From a virus, in IMG/VR virus record IMGVR_UViG_3300043427_002327, positions 186,001 to 250,000 of that record: DNA of 64,000 bases; one strand, given 5' to 3'. Under the pieces are notes generated by a model. The model searched no databases. It saw only the letters and a program-made list of their open reading frames with translations, and had not been told where the DNA came from. Shown here piece by piece: positions 46,209 to 56,165 of this stretch (position 1 is its first letter; the number at the start of each line of letters is the position of its first letter). The translations under genes were made by a program, and so were the position numbers.

Positions 46209-48566
46209 TTAATCTCCTCCTAATGCAAGAATGAATGGGGTTACTGTTGAGAACAAACTCTTTGAATAAAATGTTCCACTAATGGTTCCAGTTTGTTGAT
46301 TGATTACAACACCATCACCAATTCGGAAGTTACCAGATTGGTCTGTGGTTGTAAAAACAACAATACCTCCATTATTTGTGACTGTTTCATTTTCCTGAAT
46401 TGGAACACCACCAGCAGCAGGAAGTGCAGTTGCAATATTTGTTCCAGAACCAATATATTCAAGTGAATGTCCTGATGCTAATACACGACTTTGTTTAAAG
46501 AAAGGAACCTCCATTCCCGCAGTGACTGCATAAGGAACATTATCAGTAAAGGTAATCGTACAAATACCTGCAGAAACTGGAGTACATTTTTCAATGATAT
46601 AATAAGTTGGGATCATATTTACACTTCCAGTTGCAGTATTAATTCCTACATCTGGTGTGTTGAATGTAACTCTTGGAGTTGTTGTATATCCTCTTCCGTT
46701 TGAAATCATTTCAACAGAAACTACAGAACCGTTTTTAACCTCTGCAACTGCAGTTGCTGGAATTCCCCAAGGTGTTTCTGGGTCTTCTATAGTAAGTTCT
46801 GCAGTTCCCGTATATCCAGTTCCACCAGAACCAACCGTAACTCCACCAATACTATAATAAAGTTTATCAAAATAAACTACCTGACCATCAAAAGGTCTGA
46901 TGATATTAATTTTTGCGGTTCCGCCTGAATCATAAGTATGGGAAAGTGTAGATACTCCCACATAAACACTGAATGTTGTACTTGCAGCAGATACTGTGGG
47001 AAGTGCATTTCCGCCATTAATATTTCCAGCATCCAAACGAGTTGTAATAATTCCTACAAGATTATCAATAAAGGATTGAACATCCGCACAAGAATTTACA
47101 CTTGTATTTGAACCAGTTGCAGGGTCGGGTGCAATTGTTAAGTCCTTATTGGTTAGATTATTTGTAATTGCAAGTTTCATCAAATCTCTTGCAGATGTAA
47201 ACCCTACAATTGTTTGTGGAACTTCCCCATCTACACCATTTGTAAGTATAGTTCCATCTATCTTAAAATATGCTTTGGTTGCTTCTAAAGTATTTCTTGA
47301 TGTGAAATCTCGTACATCAAGAGATACTGCATCCACAATAAATCCTAAGTCTCTTTTACATTTATCGGGACTTGGATTTGAGAACGAAGGATATGCAATT
47401 CCAATGGCATCATATGCATCATCAATGATTTCTTGACGATTTGCTTGAATAAGATTATAAGAATCTACATATCTTCCGGGCGCAACAGTGACCGTTTCAA
47501 ATATATACCCTTTATTCCCGGATGGGTAAGTTACAATTCCTGGACCAGAAGAACAAGTAAATGCAAGTCCTGCAAGTGAAATTCCCATTCCCACTGAAAA
47601 ATTATGTGCAGAATTCGTAGTTGCAGTAAGAATTCCAGTTACATTATCATATTTTGCAGAAGTGATATTTAAAGTTGGAGTATTTAAATCAACAACAAAT
47701 TCAAATGCATTTGGTTCTTCGGTACTTGTAATAATTCCAGTGTATTTTCTTGGTCCAACTCCATCAGCAACCAATCCAAAATTACCAAATGAAGAGTTTG
47801 AGTTTGTTAAATCACACGCAGCACCACTACCGCAGAAGATTGCAGTATCATTACAGATTGTAAAAATTGAAACTAACTGTGCGTATCCTTCATTGGTAAT
47901 GGAAACTCCAATACCACCTTGATTGTATTGAGTATAACTATCAACAACCATTGACTTTAATGGTCCAATTGCCTTGGAACCATCAATTTTCATTCCAATA
48001 CTATTTGGAATAAAATTGGTGCAGTTCTGCACATAAGGTGATTGATTGAAGTATCCAATTTGATTTGGATTAAATGCAAAAATTGCCTTACCTGAATTTA
48101 AAGTTCCAGTGTAAGACATCTCCGCAATATAGTTTCCATTTGAAACATAAAACAAGTCCTGATTTGCATTTAATGGTTGAACAGATACCTCTCTTAAACT
48201 ATCTCCAACAATTGAAACTTGTTCTGGAATAACTAATGGATTGTTTTCTAAATAAGATCCAGCACTAACTTTAATAACTGTTCCTGTTGTTGCTGCTGTG
48301 AGTGCTGCTCCGATTGTTGCCTTTGCGTCTCCAAGTTTTTTTCCGGTGTTGTTGTTGCTTCCGTCTTTTGTGACATATAGGATATTAGTAACTGTTGCTC
48401 CGGCACCAATTCTTATAATATCGGTGCCTATTCCTACTCTTTCTCTGCGGGCAAAGAGTTCTGCGTCGTATGTATTAAGACCAAGTTCCCCTAACGGTAA
48501 TTGTTCTATTGATGGTATCTTGCCGGGAACCGCCGACCTTTTAATTCTTATATTTGGATTACTCAT
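46209..48566 (-). CDS. large fibre/structural protein with beta-helix-like region (785 aa)
   Basis: The N-terminus (IRIKRSAVPGKIPSIEQLP, then LGELGLNTYD) resembles the Mtd-type fibre attachment domain. A pectate-lyase-like pattern follows (GSYLENNPLVIPEQVSIVG, SGKAIFAFNP). The C-terminal part has a repeated beta pattern ending in FFKQSRVLASGHSLEY, which recurs in the last gene of the window (SIIRASGHTFEYMGFG). TATAAATA lies 53 nt upstream. Confidence 0.7.
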   Translation of the reverse strand: MSNPNIRIKRSAVPGKIPSIEQLPLGELGLNTYDAELFARRERVGIGTDIIRIGAGATVTNILYVTKDGSNNNTGKKLGDAKATIGAALTAATTGTVIKVSAGSYLENNPLVIPEQVSIVGDSLREVSVQPLNANQDLFYVSNGNYIAEMSYTGTLNSGKAIFAFNPNQIGYFNQSPYVQNCTNFIPNSIGMKIDGSKAIGPLKSMVVDSYTQYNQGGIGVSITNEGYAQLVSIFTICNDTAIFCGSGAACDLTNSNSSFGNFGLVADGVGPRKYTGIITSTEEPNAFEFVVDLNTPTLNITSAKYDNVTGILTATTNSAHNFSVGMGISLAGLAFTCSSGPGIVTYPSGNKGYIFETVTVAPGRYVDSYNLIQANRQEIIDDAYDAIGIAYPSFSNPSPDKCKRDLGFIVDAVSLDVRDFTSRNTLEATKAYFKIDGTILTNGVDGEVPQTIVGFTSARDLMKLAITNNLTNKDLTIAPDPATGSNTSVNSCADVQSFIDNLVGIITTRLDAGNINGGNALPTVSAASTTFSVYVGVSTLSHTYDSGGTAKINIIRPFDGQVVYFDKLYYSIGGVTVGSGGTGYTGTAELTIEDPETPWGIPATAVAEVKNGSVVSVEMISNGRGYTTTPRVTFNTPDVGINTATGSVNMIPTYYIIEKCTPVSAGICTITFTDNVPYAVTAGMEVPFFKQSRVLASGHSLEYIGSGTNIATALPAAGGVPIQENETVTNNGGIVVFTTTDQSGNFRIGDGVVINQQTGTISGTFYSKSLFSTVTPFILALGGD

Positions 48567-48618
48567 TTAATTAAGAATGGTATTTACCGCAGAACTCCTT
48601 ATATAAGAAGTTATTAGT

Positions 48619-48626
48619 TATTTATA
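48619..48626 (-). promoter_or_regulatory. TATAAATA late promoter
   Basis: A perfect T4 late consensus (CTATAAATAAC) lies 53 nt upstream of the 785-aa gene, in a 92-nt gap that has no other gene. Confidence 0.7.
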
Positions 48627-48658
48627 GTTTTTTATAATCCAAAATGAGATTGAATTTA

Positions 48659-51508
48659 TTATGCCTGTGCCTCAGACCAAGAAATTCTTGCATTGATAGT
48701 AGTTGCAGCAGCACCTACATTTCTTGCTGCCACAATAATTAAATCTGGACCATCTGGATATATATTGCTAACAGTAGTTGGTGCAGTTAATGTTGTTCCT
48801 CCTCCCAATATACCATTACCCAAATCTCTAACTAGATTCAATTCTCTGACAATAATACCATTGTTAACAAAAAAGGAATACACAGTTTCGCCACCTGTAA
48901 TAGTTGTTCCCGCTGCATGAACACATATTTGGGAAAGAGATGATCCACCGGCTGCTGCATATGTTCCTGCAGAAACACGTCCATTTAGTATTAAACTGAT
49001 TAGAAAATTTCCACCAGAAAGAATTCCAACCTCACGAAGAGTTAATTGCATTCGGTTAATGAGTTCCCTCGCACCAAGAGTTCCAGTAAGTCCAGAATCA
49101 ACACTAGGAGCAAGACGAAGAGAAAGAAGTGCATTAGTAGCCCCAGCATTCACAGATAATGCAGTAACCATACCTGAAGTAAATACAAAAGATCTATCAT
49201 CATCATATCTACCATCCATAATAATTGATGAACCCCAGTGACCAACATTTAATGCAGTTTGTGGGGAATGCAATTCTACTGAAATTGGAGCAGTTGCGGA
49301 AAAAGTAAATGTTCCTCCGCCAGCAGTTGAAGTTCCTCCACCTCCAGTTAATCCACCAGGACCAGTTAAAGATGTTACTGCTCTAGTTAGTCCAGTAAAT
49401 GATGTGGTGGTTTTTCCAGTATAATTTACATATTCAACAACAGCACCAGTATTTCCAGCAGCACGAATACACAAAGTTCCAGAAGATGGAAATTCACTTG
49501 TACTAGCAACGTTCACTGTAGTTGCAGCATTTGCTAAAGTTGATGTTATATAGGTAATTGGTGGAATTGTATTACATTCATATCTTGCTGGCAAATTACC
49601 AGATCTCATATATGCTTCAGTTCTATAGTTCGCATTAGGAATTCTATGCGCATGAATCACTTCACCTCTTTGATTTTTAAAACCGTAACGAATTGCACCA
49701 GCACCATACCAGGAATAATCAATATAAATCATCTGCATCTTAGTAAGATCGAGATTGAATCCCGAAGGACCAGTTCCATCACACTTATCAATATTCCATT
49801 CAGATTGTGGTACTCTTTGTTGTGTTCTTTTTGTAACAATAACTGCACCACTAGAAATTGTAGTTCCTCTATATTCTGGAGAAACAATCATTTGAGTATC
49901 ACTTGTAATAGAAAGAACAAGATATGACATTCCACGAATGGTAACATAATCACCGGGTTTCAATTGAGATGAGAAGAAAGTCTGAAAGTTTCCACTCGCA
50001 TTTCCTGTAATCACAGGAGAACCATTTGTAACAGAAACTCCTCCAGAGATTTGATCTGTGCTCGATCTTCTTACTGCATATAAAGTTTGTCCATCATATT
50101 CATAGAAAAATCCATTTTGTTCATCAAACATTCCAATTCTAATTCTAGATCCATACCAATTTCCTGGTGAAATAGTAATCGGAAATCCAGTTGCCGGAGA
50201 AGATGAAGGAGTACTCAATGCAGTATATGTGAATGTCAAATCTGTTGGTACAGTTGCAACTGTAAAAGTGCCATTATATGCAGTCTGATCTGCACCAGAA
50301 ACAATTACAGTTGCACCTGGACCCAAATTATGTGGGAATTTTGTTCTTACGGTTACTGTAGTTCCAGATGATGTAACTGCGTCAACTTGCAATGCTGCCT
50401 TTAAATTAGTTCCAGTACTAAACTGAATACCTTTACCGGATTGATAACGAAAATATCTTCTTGTCTGTCTTATTAATTGATTTCCATGATATGGGCTTCC
50501 TGCTGAGAAATTAACACCACCATCAAAAGGTCTATGAATGGATGAAGTATAAGGTCTTGCATAGAGATTTTGTGACCCTCCATTTGCAGTAATTGTACCA
50601 GTTGGTGCTATGTCAACATCAAAAGTAAATGTATTTGATGTTGGAACTGTCTTTACAAAAAATGCTCCATTTGGAGGATTGCCAGCTGCGGTTGTGTTTC
50701 TTACAAAAATACCATCACCCACCGTTAATCCATGAGCATTTGTTGTAGTGCAAGTAACTGTAGTTCCACTATTAGTAAATGCAGCACCTGCAGTAGCACT
50801 TACTGTAATTTGAGATCCAGTAAAGAAACTTCCACCAAATACATAAGTTTTTGATGCATCAAAGATCTGTCCATTAAATACGTTTGCTCGTGCGACATAA
50901 GTAAATGATGACGCTGAACTTGTTTCGGTTAACTGCCATCCATTTGCAATTGGATCTTCTGTATCCTGGACAAAAATAGGTACACCAACACCAGGGTTTG
51001 TTGTTGAGGTTACAGTAACAGTTCTAGTACCATTTCCTGTTATATTAGTAACATTATAGGGTAAAACTGGATCATAAAATACTGATGGCCTATTGTTAAG
51101 TAGTGTAGTAGTTTCCCATTTTGTTTGTTGAGTACCATATTCAAAGTCAGTATCAATTAATGCCTGTGGCGTAGACACACGCATCTTACCAACGGGATCC
51201 ATCAGTTCTTCAGATGGTTCTATTTTCTGTGCAGGATCATCTACAATAATCTGTAGTTTATCACCTGAACTCATTCCTGTGGTACTGTAATTTAATACTA
51301 CCGTTGTTGTATCTGTAGTTCCATTTATTGTATATGAGGTTGCTCTTAAATTTGAATCTGCAAAATTATAAATTACTACATTCGTTGTTACATTTGTAAT
51401 TAATATTAATCTTTCTCTAGGTATTGCTCTAGGTAAGACAACATTACCTATACCACTTTCTCCAGGTGTAAATGTATATCCACTTTCCAATATTACTTTT
51501 CTTGCCAT
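48659..51508 (-). CDS. large virion structural protein (949 aa)
   Basis: A long beta-rich protein beginning MARKVILESGYTFTPGESGI. It contains repeated modules such as 'TTNAHGLTVGDGIFVRNTTA' and 'PHNLGPGATVIVSGADQTAY', Ig-like in composition. This is a typical conserved cyanophage structural protein. A perfect late promoter precedes it. Confidence 0.75.
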   Translation of the reverse strand: MARKVILESGYTFTPGESGIGNVVLPRAIPRERLILITNVTTNVVIYNFADSNLRATSYTINGTTDTTTVVLNYSTTGMSSGDKLQIIVDDPAQKIEPSEELMDPVGKMRVSTPQALIDTDFEYGTQQTKWETTTLLNNRPSVFYDPVLPYNVTNITGNGTRTVTVTSTTNPGVGVPIFVQDTEDPIANGWQLTETSSASSFTYVARANVFNGQIFDASKTYVFGGSFFTGSQITVSATAGAAFTNSGTTVTCTTTNAHGLTVGDGIFVRNTTAAGNPPNGAFFVKTVPTSNTFTFDVDIAPTGTITANGGSQNLYARPYTSSIHRPFDGGVNFSAGSPYHGNQLIRQTRRYFRYQSGKGIQFSTGTNLKAALQVDAVTSSGTTVTVRTKFPHNLGPGATVIVSGADQTAYNGTFTVATVPTDLTFTYTALSTPSSSPATGFPITISPGNWYGSRIRIGMFDEQNGFFYEYDGQTLYAVRRSSTDQISGGVSVTNGSPVITGNASGNFQTFFSSQLKPGDYVTIRGMSYLVLSITSDTQMIVSPEYRGTTISSGAVIVTKRTQQRVPQSEWNIDKCDGTGPSGFNLDLTKMQMIYIDYSWYGAGAIRYGFKNQRGEVIHAHRIPNANYRTEAYMRSGNLPARYECNTIPPITYITSTLANAATTVNVASTSEFPSSGTLCIRAAGNTGAVVEYVNYTGKTTTSFTGLTRAVTSLTGPGGLTGGGGTSTAGGGTFTFSATAPISVELHSPQTALNVGHWGSSIIMDGRYDDDRSFVFTSGMVTALSVNAGATNALLSLRLAPSVDSGLTGTLGARELINRMQLTLREVGILSGGNFLISLILNGRVSAGTYAAAGGSSLSQICVHAAGTTITGGETVYSFFVNNGIIVRELNLVRDLGNGILGGGTTLTAPTTVSNIYPDGPDLIIVAARNVGAAATTINARISWSEAQA

Positions 51509-51537
51509 AATTTTGGTAATTTTTTATTAGTTATTAA

Positions 51538-51545
51538 TATTTATA
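51538..51545 (-). promoter_or_regulatory. TATAAATA late promoter
   Basis: A perfect late consensus (TTATAAATATTAA) lies 30 nt upstream of the 949-aa gene and overlaps the 3' end of the LamG gene. Confidence 0.65.
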
Positions 51546-52299
51546 AATTAAATCTACCTTTACTTGAGTTGTAATTTATAATTATTTCTTCAGTAGTAAG
51601 TGATCTATTATAAATCGATAAAAAAGCAAGAGACATAGGCATTTCATAACCAAAAAACCTTTGCCAAGATGCAATTCTTCCACTTCCATTATTAAAATTT
51701 CTATTTGAACTATTTTCTGTACCCTGTTGTTGAGATAAAGTTTGTTCTACTGTATTAATATACATTTTATTATTTGTATAAGAAACATCACTTCTCATTT
51801 CAAAAACATAATGTTTCCAATTATTCACAAGACCTAAAGAAGATACAGTTCCTGAAGATATTCCATAGAGATCATTATTTGATGTATTAAATCCAAATGA
51901 TCCATTTCCTCCCCAAATAGTATAAGAACCAAATCCAAACAAGGTATTATTTGTATAATTTGATCCAATATTTGCCCAAATTTCAATCGTAGTAGTAGTG
52001 TTTAAATTTGATACAGTAATATCTAAATAATTTCCTATTCCATTAAAAGTTATGATTCCTCCATTTGAGGAACTATATGATGGTAAAGATGTTGATGGTG
52101 AATTTGGAATAATATAATCGGCAACTTCTAAATCATAAACTTTATAAAAAGTATCCTTTACGGATAGTTCAGTATTTGTTTGATTGATTGGATTTGTAAC
52201 AGTTGTTCCAGAACCAGAATACGATTTTGTATTCCCAATATCTATTACTAATCCAAAATTACTTGATCCTGAATTTTTTGGTCCAGCATAAGCACCCAC
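51541..52299 (-). CDS. LamG-like fibre protein (252 aa)
   Basis: The protein has the LamG/concanavalin-type layout with N-terminal 'NFGLVIDIGNTKSYSGSGTT' and C-terminal 'SIYNRSLTTEEIIINYNSSK', shared with two neighbours. LamG domains bind glycans or proteins. It is diverged from the other two copies. Probably a tail adhesin. Confidence 0.7.
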   Translation of the reverse strand: MGAYAGPKNSGSSNFGLVIDIGNTKSYSGSGTTVTNPINQTNTELSVKDTFYKVYDLEVADYIIPNSPSTSLPSYSSSNGGIITFNGIGNYLDITVSNLNTTTTIEIWANIGSNYTNNTLFGFGSYTIWGGNGSFGFNTSNNDLYGISSGTVSSLGLVNNWKHYVFEMRSDVSYTNNKMYINTVEQTLSQQQGTENSSNRNFNNGSGRIASWQRFFGYEMPMSLAFLSIYNRSLTTEEIIINYNSSKGRFNL

Positions 52300-52300
52300 C

Positions 52301-52555
52301 TTACTCTTCCTCCATCGGTGAAGACCATTCGGAAGTACTCAAAATACTCAACATTTCTTCATAAGTATAATAACCAACAATAGATGTGAGTGCTTGTACT
52401 GATGGTGGTGGAGTTTCTCCGTCCCATTTTACAAAAGTCAAATCACCCGATGTAGAAACTCTTACAGTCTCTGCAGAAGTTTCCAGGACTTCTTCAAAGT
52501 TGATTTGGTTGAGTTCTGATGTTGCAAAGATTGCGAACTGTCTGTTTTCGTACAT
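52301..52555 (-). CDS. small hypothetical protein (84 aa)
   Basis: An 84-residue acidic protein beginning MYENRQFAIFATSELNQINF with VKWDGETPPPSVQAL. It separates two LamG genes and is probably virion-associated. Function unknown. Confidence 0.6.
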   Translation of the reverse strand: MYENRQFAIFATSELNQINFEEVLETSAETVRVSTSGDLTFVKWDGETPPPSVQALTSIVGYYTYEEMLSILSTSEWSSPMEEE

Positions 52556-52567
52556 AGTTTTTTTAGT

Positions 52568-52575
52568 TATTTATT
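52568..52575 (-). promoter_or_regulatory. AATAAATA late-like site
   Basis: The minus strand reads CTAATAAATAAC about 15 nt upstream of the 84-aa gene. One base from the consensus and very close to the ATG, so weak. Confidence 0.3.
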
Positions 52576-53359
52576 AGAAGTATCTGGATTTAGTTGCATT
52601 AAAGTTTTGTTGGATTTCTGATGCTGTGAGGACACGGTTATATATAGAATAGGATGCAATATTGAGATTTGTTTTCGCAAGCTCTCCTGAAATTACATCT
52701 AGATTTGTGCTAATTCTAGAGGTATTTTGAAAATTTATTGGATAAAGACTATCTGACCAATTTTGAGATCCAATTGAGATACCATTAACATAAACGGTGA
52801 TAGTGTGGGTTATTCCAGAAAATTCATGAACCATGTCTGCTCTATACCATTGTTCCGGTTCTAGAGTTGCTTCCGCATTTTCAAAAGAAATAGATCCATA
52901 CCCCTGCGTTACTCCTGGTGTTCCATTTAAATTTCTAACTCCGCATCTAAGAGTAGCCCTTGTCCAAAATCCGTCTACACCATCTAAGTACGCCAAATTG
53001 ATTCCATATGATGGATTATATGAACCTTTCTGTAAAAGTCCGCATATTCGCGGACCCCTAGGAGGGAAAGGTAAGTTGTATCTAAATGTGACCGAAAAGG
53101 TGAAAGAAGAACTATTTCCTATGTTGTTAACAGGTGTTAAGTTGGTTGTGAACTGTATTGAGTCATCAGCATTATCCAATACAATATTTTCCGGACCAGA
53201 ACTACTATAGGTTGGACCATTTACAAGAGACGCATTAATGTTATTACCACTCAAATCAGTCCAAGTGGTTCCACTACCAGGATAAGATTTTGGATTTGCT
53301 GCGTCAAGACACAAAACCAATCCATCAGTAACCACCCGACTATTGTATGCTACTCCCAT
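52574..53359 (-). CDS. LamG-like fibre protein (261 aa)
   Basis: The head MGVAYNSRVVTDGLVLCLDA is followed by ANPKSYPGSGTTWTDLSGN, a typical entry to LamG domains, and the C-terminus has SYSIYNRVLTASEIQQNFN. It shares the entry and exit phrases almost exactly with the next gene. Likely a virion adhesin. Confidence 0.75.
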   Translation of the reverse strand: MGVAYNSRVVTDGLVLCLDAANPKSYPGSGTTWTDLSGNNINASLVNGPTYSSSGPENIVLDNADDSIQFTTNLTPVNNIGNSSSFTFSVTFRYNLPFPPRGPRICGLLQKGSYNPSYGINLAYLDGVDGFWTRATLRCGVRNLNGTPGVTQGYGSISFENAEATLEPEQWYRADMVHEFSGITHTITVYVNGISIGSQNWSDSLYPINFQNTSRISTNLDVISGELAKTNLNIASYSIYNRVLTASEIQQNFNATKSRYF

Positions 53360-53385
53360 ATTCTCTCAGTGCCTCTTCGTTTTTG

Positions 53386-53392
53386 TATTTAG
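53386..53392 (-). promoter_or_regulatory. CTAAATA late-type promoter
   Basis: The minus strand reads CCTAAATAC 27 nt upstream of the 261-aa LamG gene. Same heptamer and distance as before other structural genes. Confidence 0.45.
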
Positions 53393-53393
53393 G

Positions 53394-54116
53394 TTATTGG
53401 TAACGGGACTTGAGTGCATTGTAGTTTTGTTGGATTTCTGATGCGGTGAGTGCTCTGTTGTATATGGATACTTGTGCGATGTTTCCTTTAAGTAATCTAT
53501 CAGTATTTGATATCTCCCCCCTACCAATTATCCATCTTGCACTTGTTCCACTTACGGGAGTTCTAAAGTTTCCAGTAAAAGAAACTTGATTACTCAAAGT
53601 ACCATTAATATAAATTGATGCAGTTGAACCATTATAAGTTCCAACTAAATTGTAATAAGTGGATTCTAAGGTAGTTGTAATACCGGAGACAAATGTTACA
53701 ATACCAGATGTATTAACTAATTCAAAATGAGGAAAACTATCAGAAAAACCATTTATACATAATCTAATTGGTTCATTATTATTAACATTAATTTGGTCTT
53801 CCCACATTACAAGATTTTGAAAAGATATTCCAATACCAGTCGTTCTCCCCCAACAAGAAACTGTTACCTGTGAAGTTCCTGCAAAATATAATCCATTGGT
53901 TGATGGTACAGTTACATAGTCATTAGTTGCATCAAAACTCAAAGAACCTAAATTACCACTACTATAAGTAGGTCCATTCACAAGAGTTCCATTGTTCCCA
54001 CGACCACTCAAATCAGTCCAAGTGGTTCCACTACCAGGATAAGACTTTGGATTTGCTGCGTCTAAACAAAGGACTAAATTTTGAAGCACTATCTGCGGAC
54101 TGTGAGACAAAGACAT
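53394..54116 (-). CDS. LamG-like fibre protein (240 aa)
   Basis: The N-terminal phrase NLVLCLDAANPKSYPGSGTT and the exit SIYNRALTASEIQQNYNALK match the 261-aa neighbour almost word for word, while the middles differ. That suggests duplication with swapping of the ligand-binding part. Probable virion adhesin. Confidence 0.75.
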   Translation of the reverse strand: MSLSHSPQIVLQNLVLCLDAANPKSYPGSGTTWTDLSGRGNNGTLVNGPTYSSGNLGSLSFDATNDYVTVPSTNGLYFAGTSQVTVSCWGRTTGIGISFQNLVMWEDQINVNNNEPIRLCINGFSDSFPHFELVNTSGIVTFVSGITTTLESTYYNLVGTYNGSTASIYINGTLSNQVSFTGNFRTPVSGTSARWIIGRGEISNTDRLLKGNIAQVSIYNRALTASEIQQNYNALKSRYQ

Positions 54117-54325
54117 TATTCAAACTCTCCTTCTACCTTTGTGCCTCTTTTGGGTTTTTTGAGTTTTTCAATTTCTTCATTAAGTTCTATTACTTTCTTA
54201 TTCAATGCCTCAATAAGTTGATTTGAATTCATTAGTCGTGCTTCTAATGCAATCGTTTGTGCAGTTAAATCACTTACTCTTTGTTGATATACTGTAAGAA
54301 GATTTTTAATTTCTTGTTCGTTCAT
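54116..54325 (-). CDS. coiled-coil protein (69 aa)
   Basis: A 69-residue protein beginning MNEQEIKNLLTVYQQRVSDL with continuous heptads through EALNKKVIELNEEIEKL and a basic tail (KKPKRGTK). It could link or trimerise fibres. A CTAAATA site and a strong terminator lie just upstream. Confidence 0.65.
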   Translation of the reverse strand: MNEQEIKNLLTVYQQRVSDLTAQTIALEARLMNSNQLIEALNKKVIELNEEIEKLKKPKRGTKVEGEFE

Positions 54326-54345
54326 TTCAATTCATTCTACTGTCT

Positions 54346-54352
54346 TATTTAG
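54346..54352 (-). promoter_or_regulatory. CTAAATA late-type promoter
   Basis: The minus strand reads TTCTAAATAAGAC 22 nt upstream of the coiled-coil gene, directly after a terminator. The terminator makes an independent promoter necessary here, which raises confidence in this heptamer. Confidence 0.6.
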
Positions 54353-54354
54353 AA

Positions 54355-54384
54355 TAAAAAAGGAGTGAGATAAATCTCACTCCT
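54355..54384 (-). terminator. Rho-independent terminator
   Basis: A perfect 10-bp stem (AGGAGTGAGA and TCTCACTCCT) with a 4-nt loop is followed on the minus strand by a run of T (TTTTTATT). It ends the 547-aa fibre gene transcript. Confidence 0.88.
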
Positions 54385-54409
54385 ATTGAATAAGATTAAA
54401 AATTAATTA

Positions 54410-56053
54410 TCAGACAAAAAACCCACCATCAATAACAACATTAGAAAGTGCAAGTTCATTGTTTACACAAGAGATAACTGTATCAGTACCACCTGTGCAA
54501 GTATTATTAATTTCTAAACCACCAGCAAGAACTGTTGCATAAGCAGATGCAGTGAGAACACCGTTAGACTCACTAACTTCACTTGCGAAAGTAATTCTTG
54601 AAGTACTTTCATCCCAGTAAACCGCTGCTTTCTTAGCTGCAGTATCATAATAATGGAATACTACACCGATATCAACTGTAGTATCAGTTGAAGGAGCAAT
54701 AAGGTTGCCACTGCCATCGTCAACAAGACCAACTTCAATTAGGGAGTCCTTAACAAGAAGAGTCTCTGTTTCAATAGTGGTTGTAGAACCATTAACAGTG
54801 AGGTTTCCTGCAATGGTAACACTACTTGCAAATGAAACATTACCGGTTGTATCGGCAATAGTGATAGCAGCAGCACCATTAGAAGCCTTAACTGCACCAG
54901 TCTCAACAGTTGAAACATCAAGAGTATTTGATGATGGATTATAAGAAATTCCAGCATCTACACGAATTGTTTCACTTTGAGTTGAAGAACTATTTGTAAC
55001 AAATGGAATATAGAAAGATGCATCAGTTGATGTTGCAGTAGTATCAACTTGAGTTGAACGAGTTGCAGTTGAAATAGTACCAGTTAGAGTACCGAGGAAT
55101 GTAGCATTAGCGTTAACAGTAAGAGTATCTCCACTGTCACTACCAAGAGTTACATTACCATTCGCAGTAACGGCACCAGTAAATGTGGAAACACCAGTTA
55201 CGCCAAGATCATTATTTAGAGTTGTTTGACCGGTTACATCTAATCCAGCATTAGCGTCAAGAAGACCACCGATAGTGCTGATTCCAGCGACATTGAGAGT
55301 ATCAAAGTCGTTAGGATCTAATGAAAGTAAATCTTCAAAAGTTGCCTTGGTTGTTGCATCAAGTGTTGCAATTCCAGAAAGTGCAACTAAACCACCTTCA
55401 GTGGAAAGAACTTTAGTAGATCCAACATAAAGTGAACCTACAGTAGAAATACCAGAGGTTGTTGAATTATTATAAGCAAGTTCAGTGAAAGTACCTGCAG
55501 CAGCAGAAGATGCACCGATTACAGTACCATCAATGTTACCACCGTTGATATCGGTACTTGTAATAGTACCTACACCAGTTACATTGATGTTATCAAAAGT
55601 TGAACCACCGGTTACATCAATACCACCATTTGCATCAATAAGACCACTGAAAGTTGAAATTCCACTAAAAGTTGAATTGCTAATGGTAACATTATCAAAT
55701 GAAGCGCCAGAAGTTACTGATGCCCATTCAAGAACACCAGAGTTACCTAATTTGAGGAAGTGACCTGTTGTACCGCCACCCTGAGGTAGAGTATAAGTTA
55801 CAGGAGTAGTTACTGTTGCTGGAGCGCGAAGTGAAACGCTATTAGTACCATCTTTATCTACAAGATTTAACTTGAGAGATTCGTCAGTACCATTTTCTTT
55901 GGTCCAATAACGGTGTGATCCGAAAAACTTGTTTCCGCCTACACCACCTACATAAAAATCGTTTTTGTCTGTTGTAAATCCTGGTTCGCCTGCACGAAGT
56001 TCAGGAAGATTTACAAACAGACCTCTTTTAAACTGAAGTGTTGGAGATGCCAT
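54410..56053 (-). CDS. tail fibre-like protein with Mtd-type N-terminus (547 aa)
   Basis: The start MASPTLQFKRGLFVNLPELR followed by AGEPGFTTDKNDFYVGG fits the major-tropism-determinant N-terminal fold used to attach fibres. Then come repeated modules of the type 'FSGLIDANGGIDVTG' and 'GISTIGGLLDANAGLDVTG'. It is a typical trimeric fibre shaft. The gene is followed by a strong terminator. Confidence 0.8.
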   Translation of the reverse strand: MASPTLQFKRGLFVNLPELRAGEPGFTTDKNDFYVGGVGGNKFFGSHRYWTKENGTDESLKLNLVDKDGTNSVSLRAPATVTTPVTYTLPQGGGTTGHFLKLGNSGVLEWASVTSGASFDNVTISNSTFSGISTFSGLIDANGGIDVTGGSTFDNINVTGVGTITSTDINGGNIDGTVIGASSAAAGTFTELAYNNSTTSGISTVGSLYVGSTKVLSTEGGLVALSGIATLDATTKATFEDLLSLDPNDFDTLNVAGISTIGGLLDANAGLDVTGQTTLNNDLGVTGVSTFTGAVTANGNVTLGSDSGDTLTVNANATFLGTLTGTISTATRSTQVDTTATSTDASFYIPFVTNSSSTQSETIRVDAGISYNPSSNTLDVSTVETGAVKASNGAAAITIADTTGNVSFASSVTIAGNLTVNGSTTTIETETLLVKDSLIEVGLVDDGSGNLIAPSTDTTVDIGVVFHYYDTAAKKAAVYWDESTSRITFASEVSESNGVLTASAYATVLAGGLEINNTCTGGTDTVISCVNNELALSNVVIDGGFFV

Positions 56054-56165
56054 ATTTGATTTGTCCTAAATTGTTAATTTGACTACTAGTAGTACAAAAT
56101 CAAATCAAAAGATAATACTATGTAAAACTAAAATTCCATTATATTTATTTATTTAAAATTAAAAA

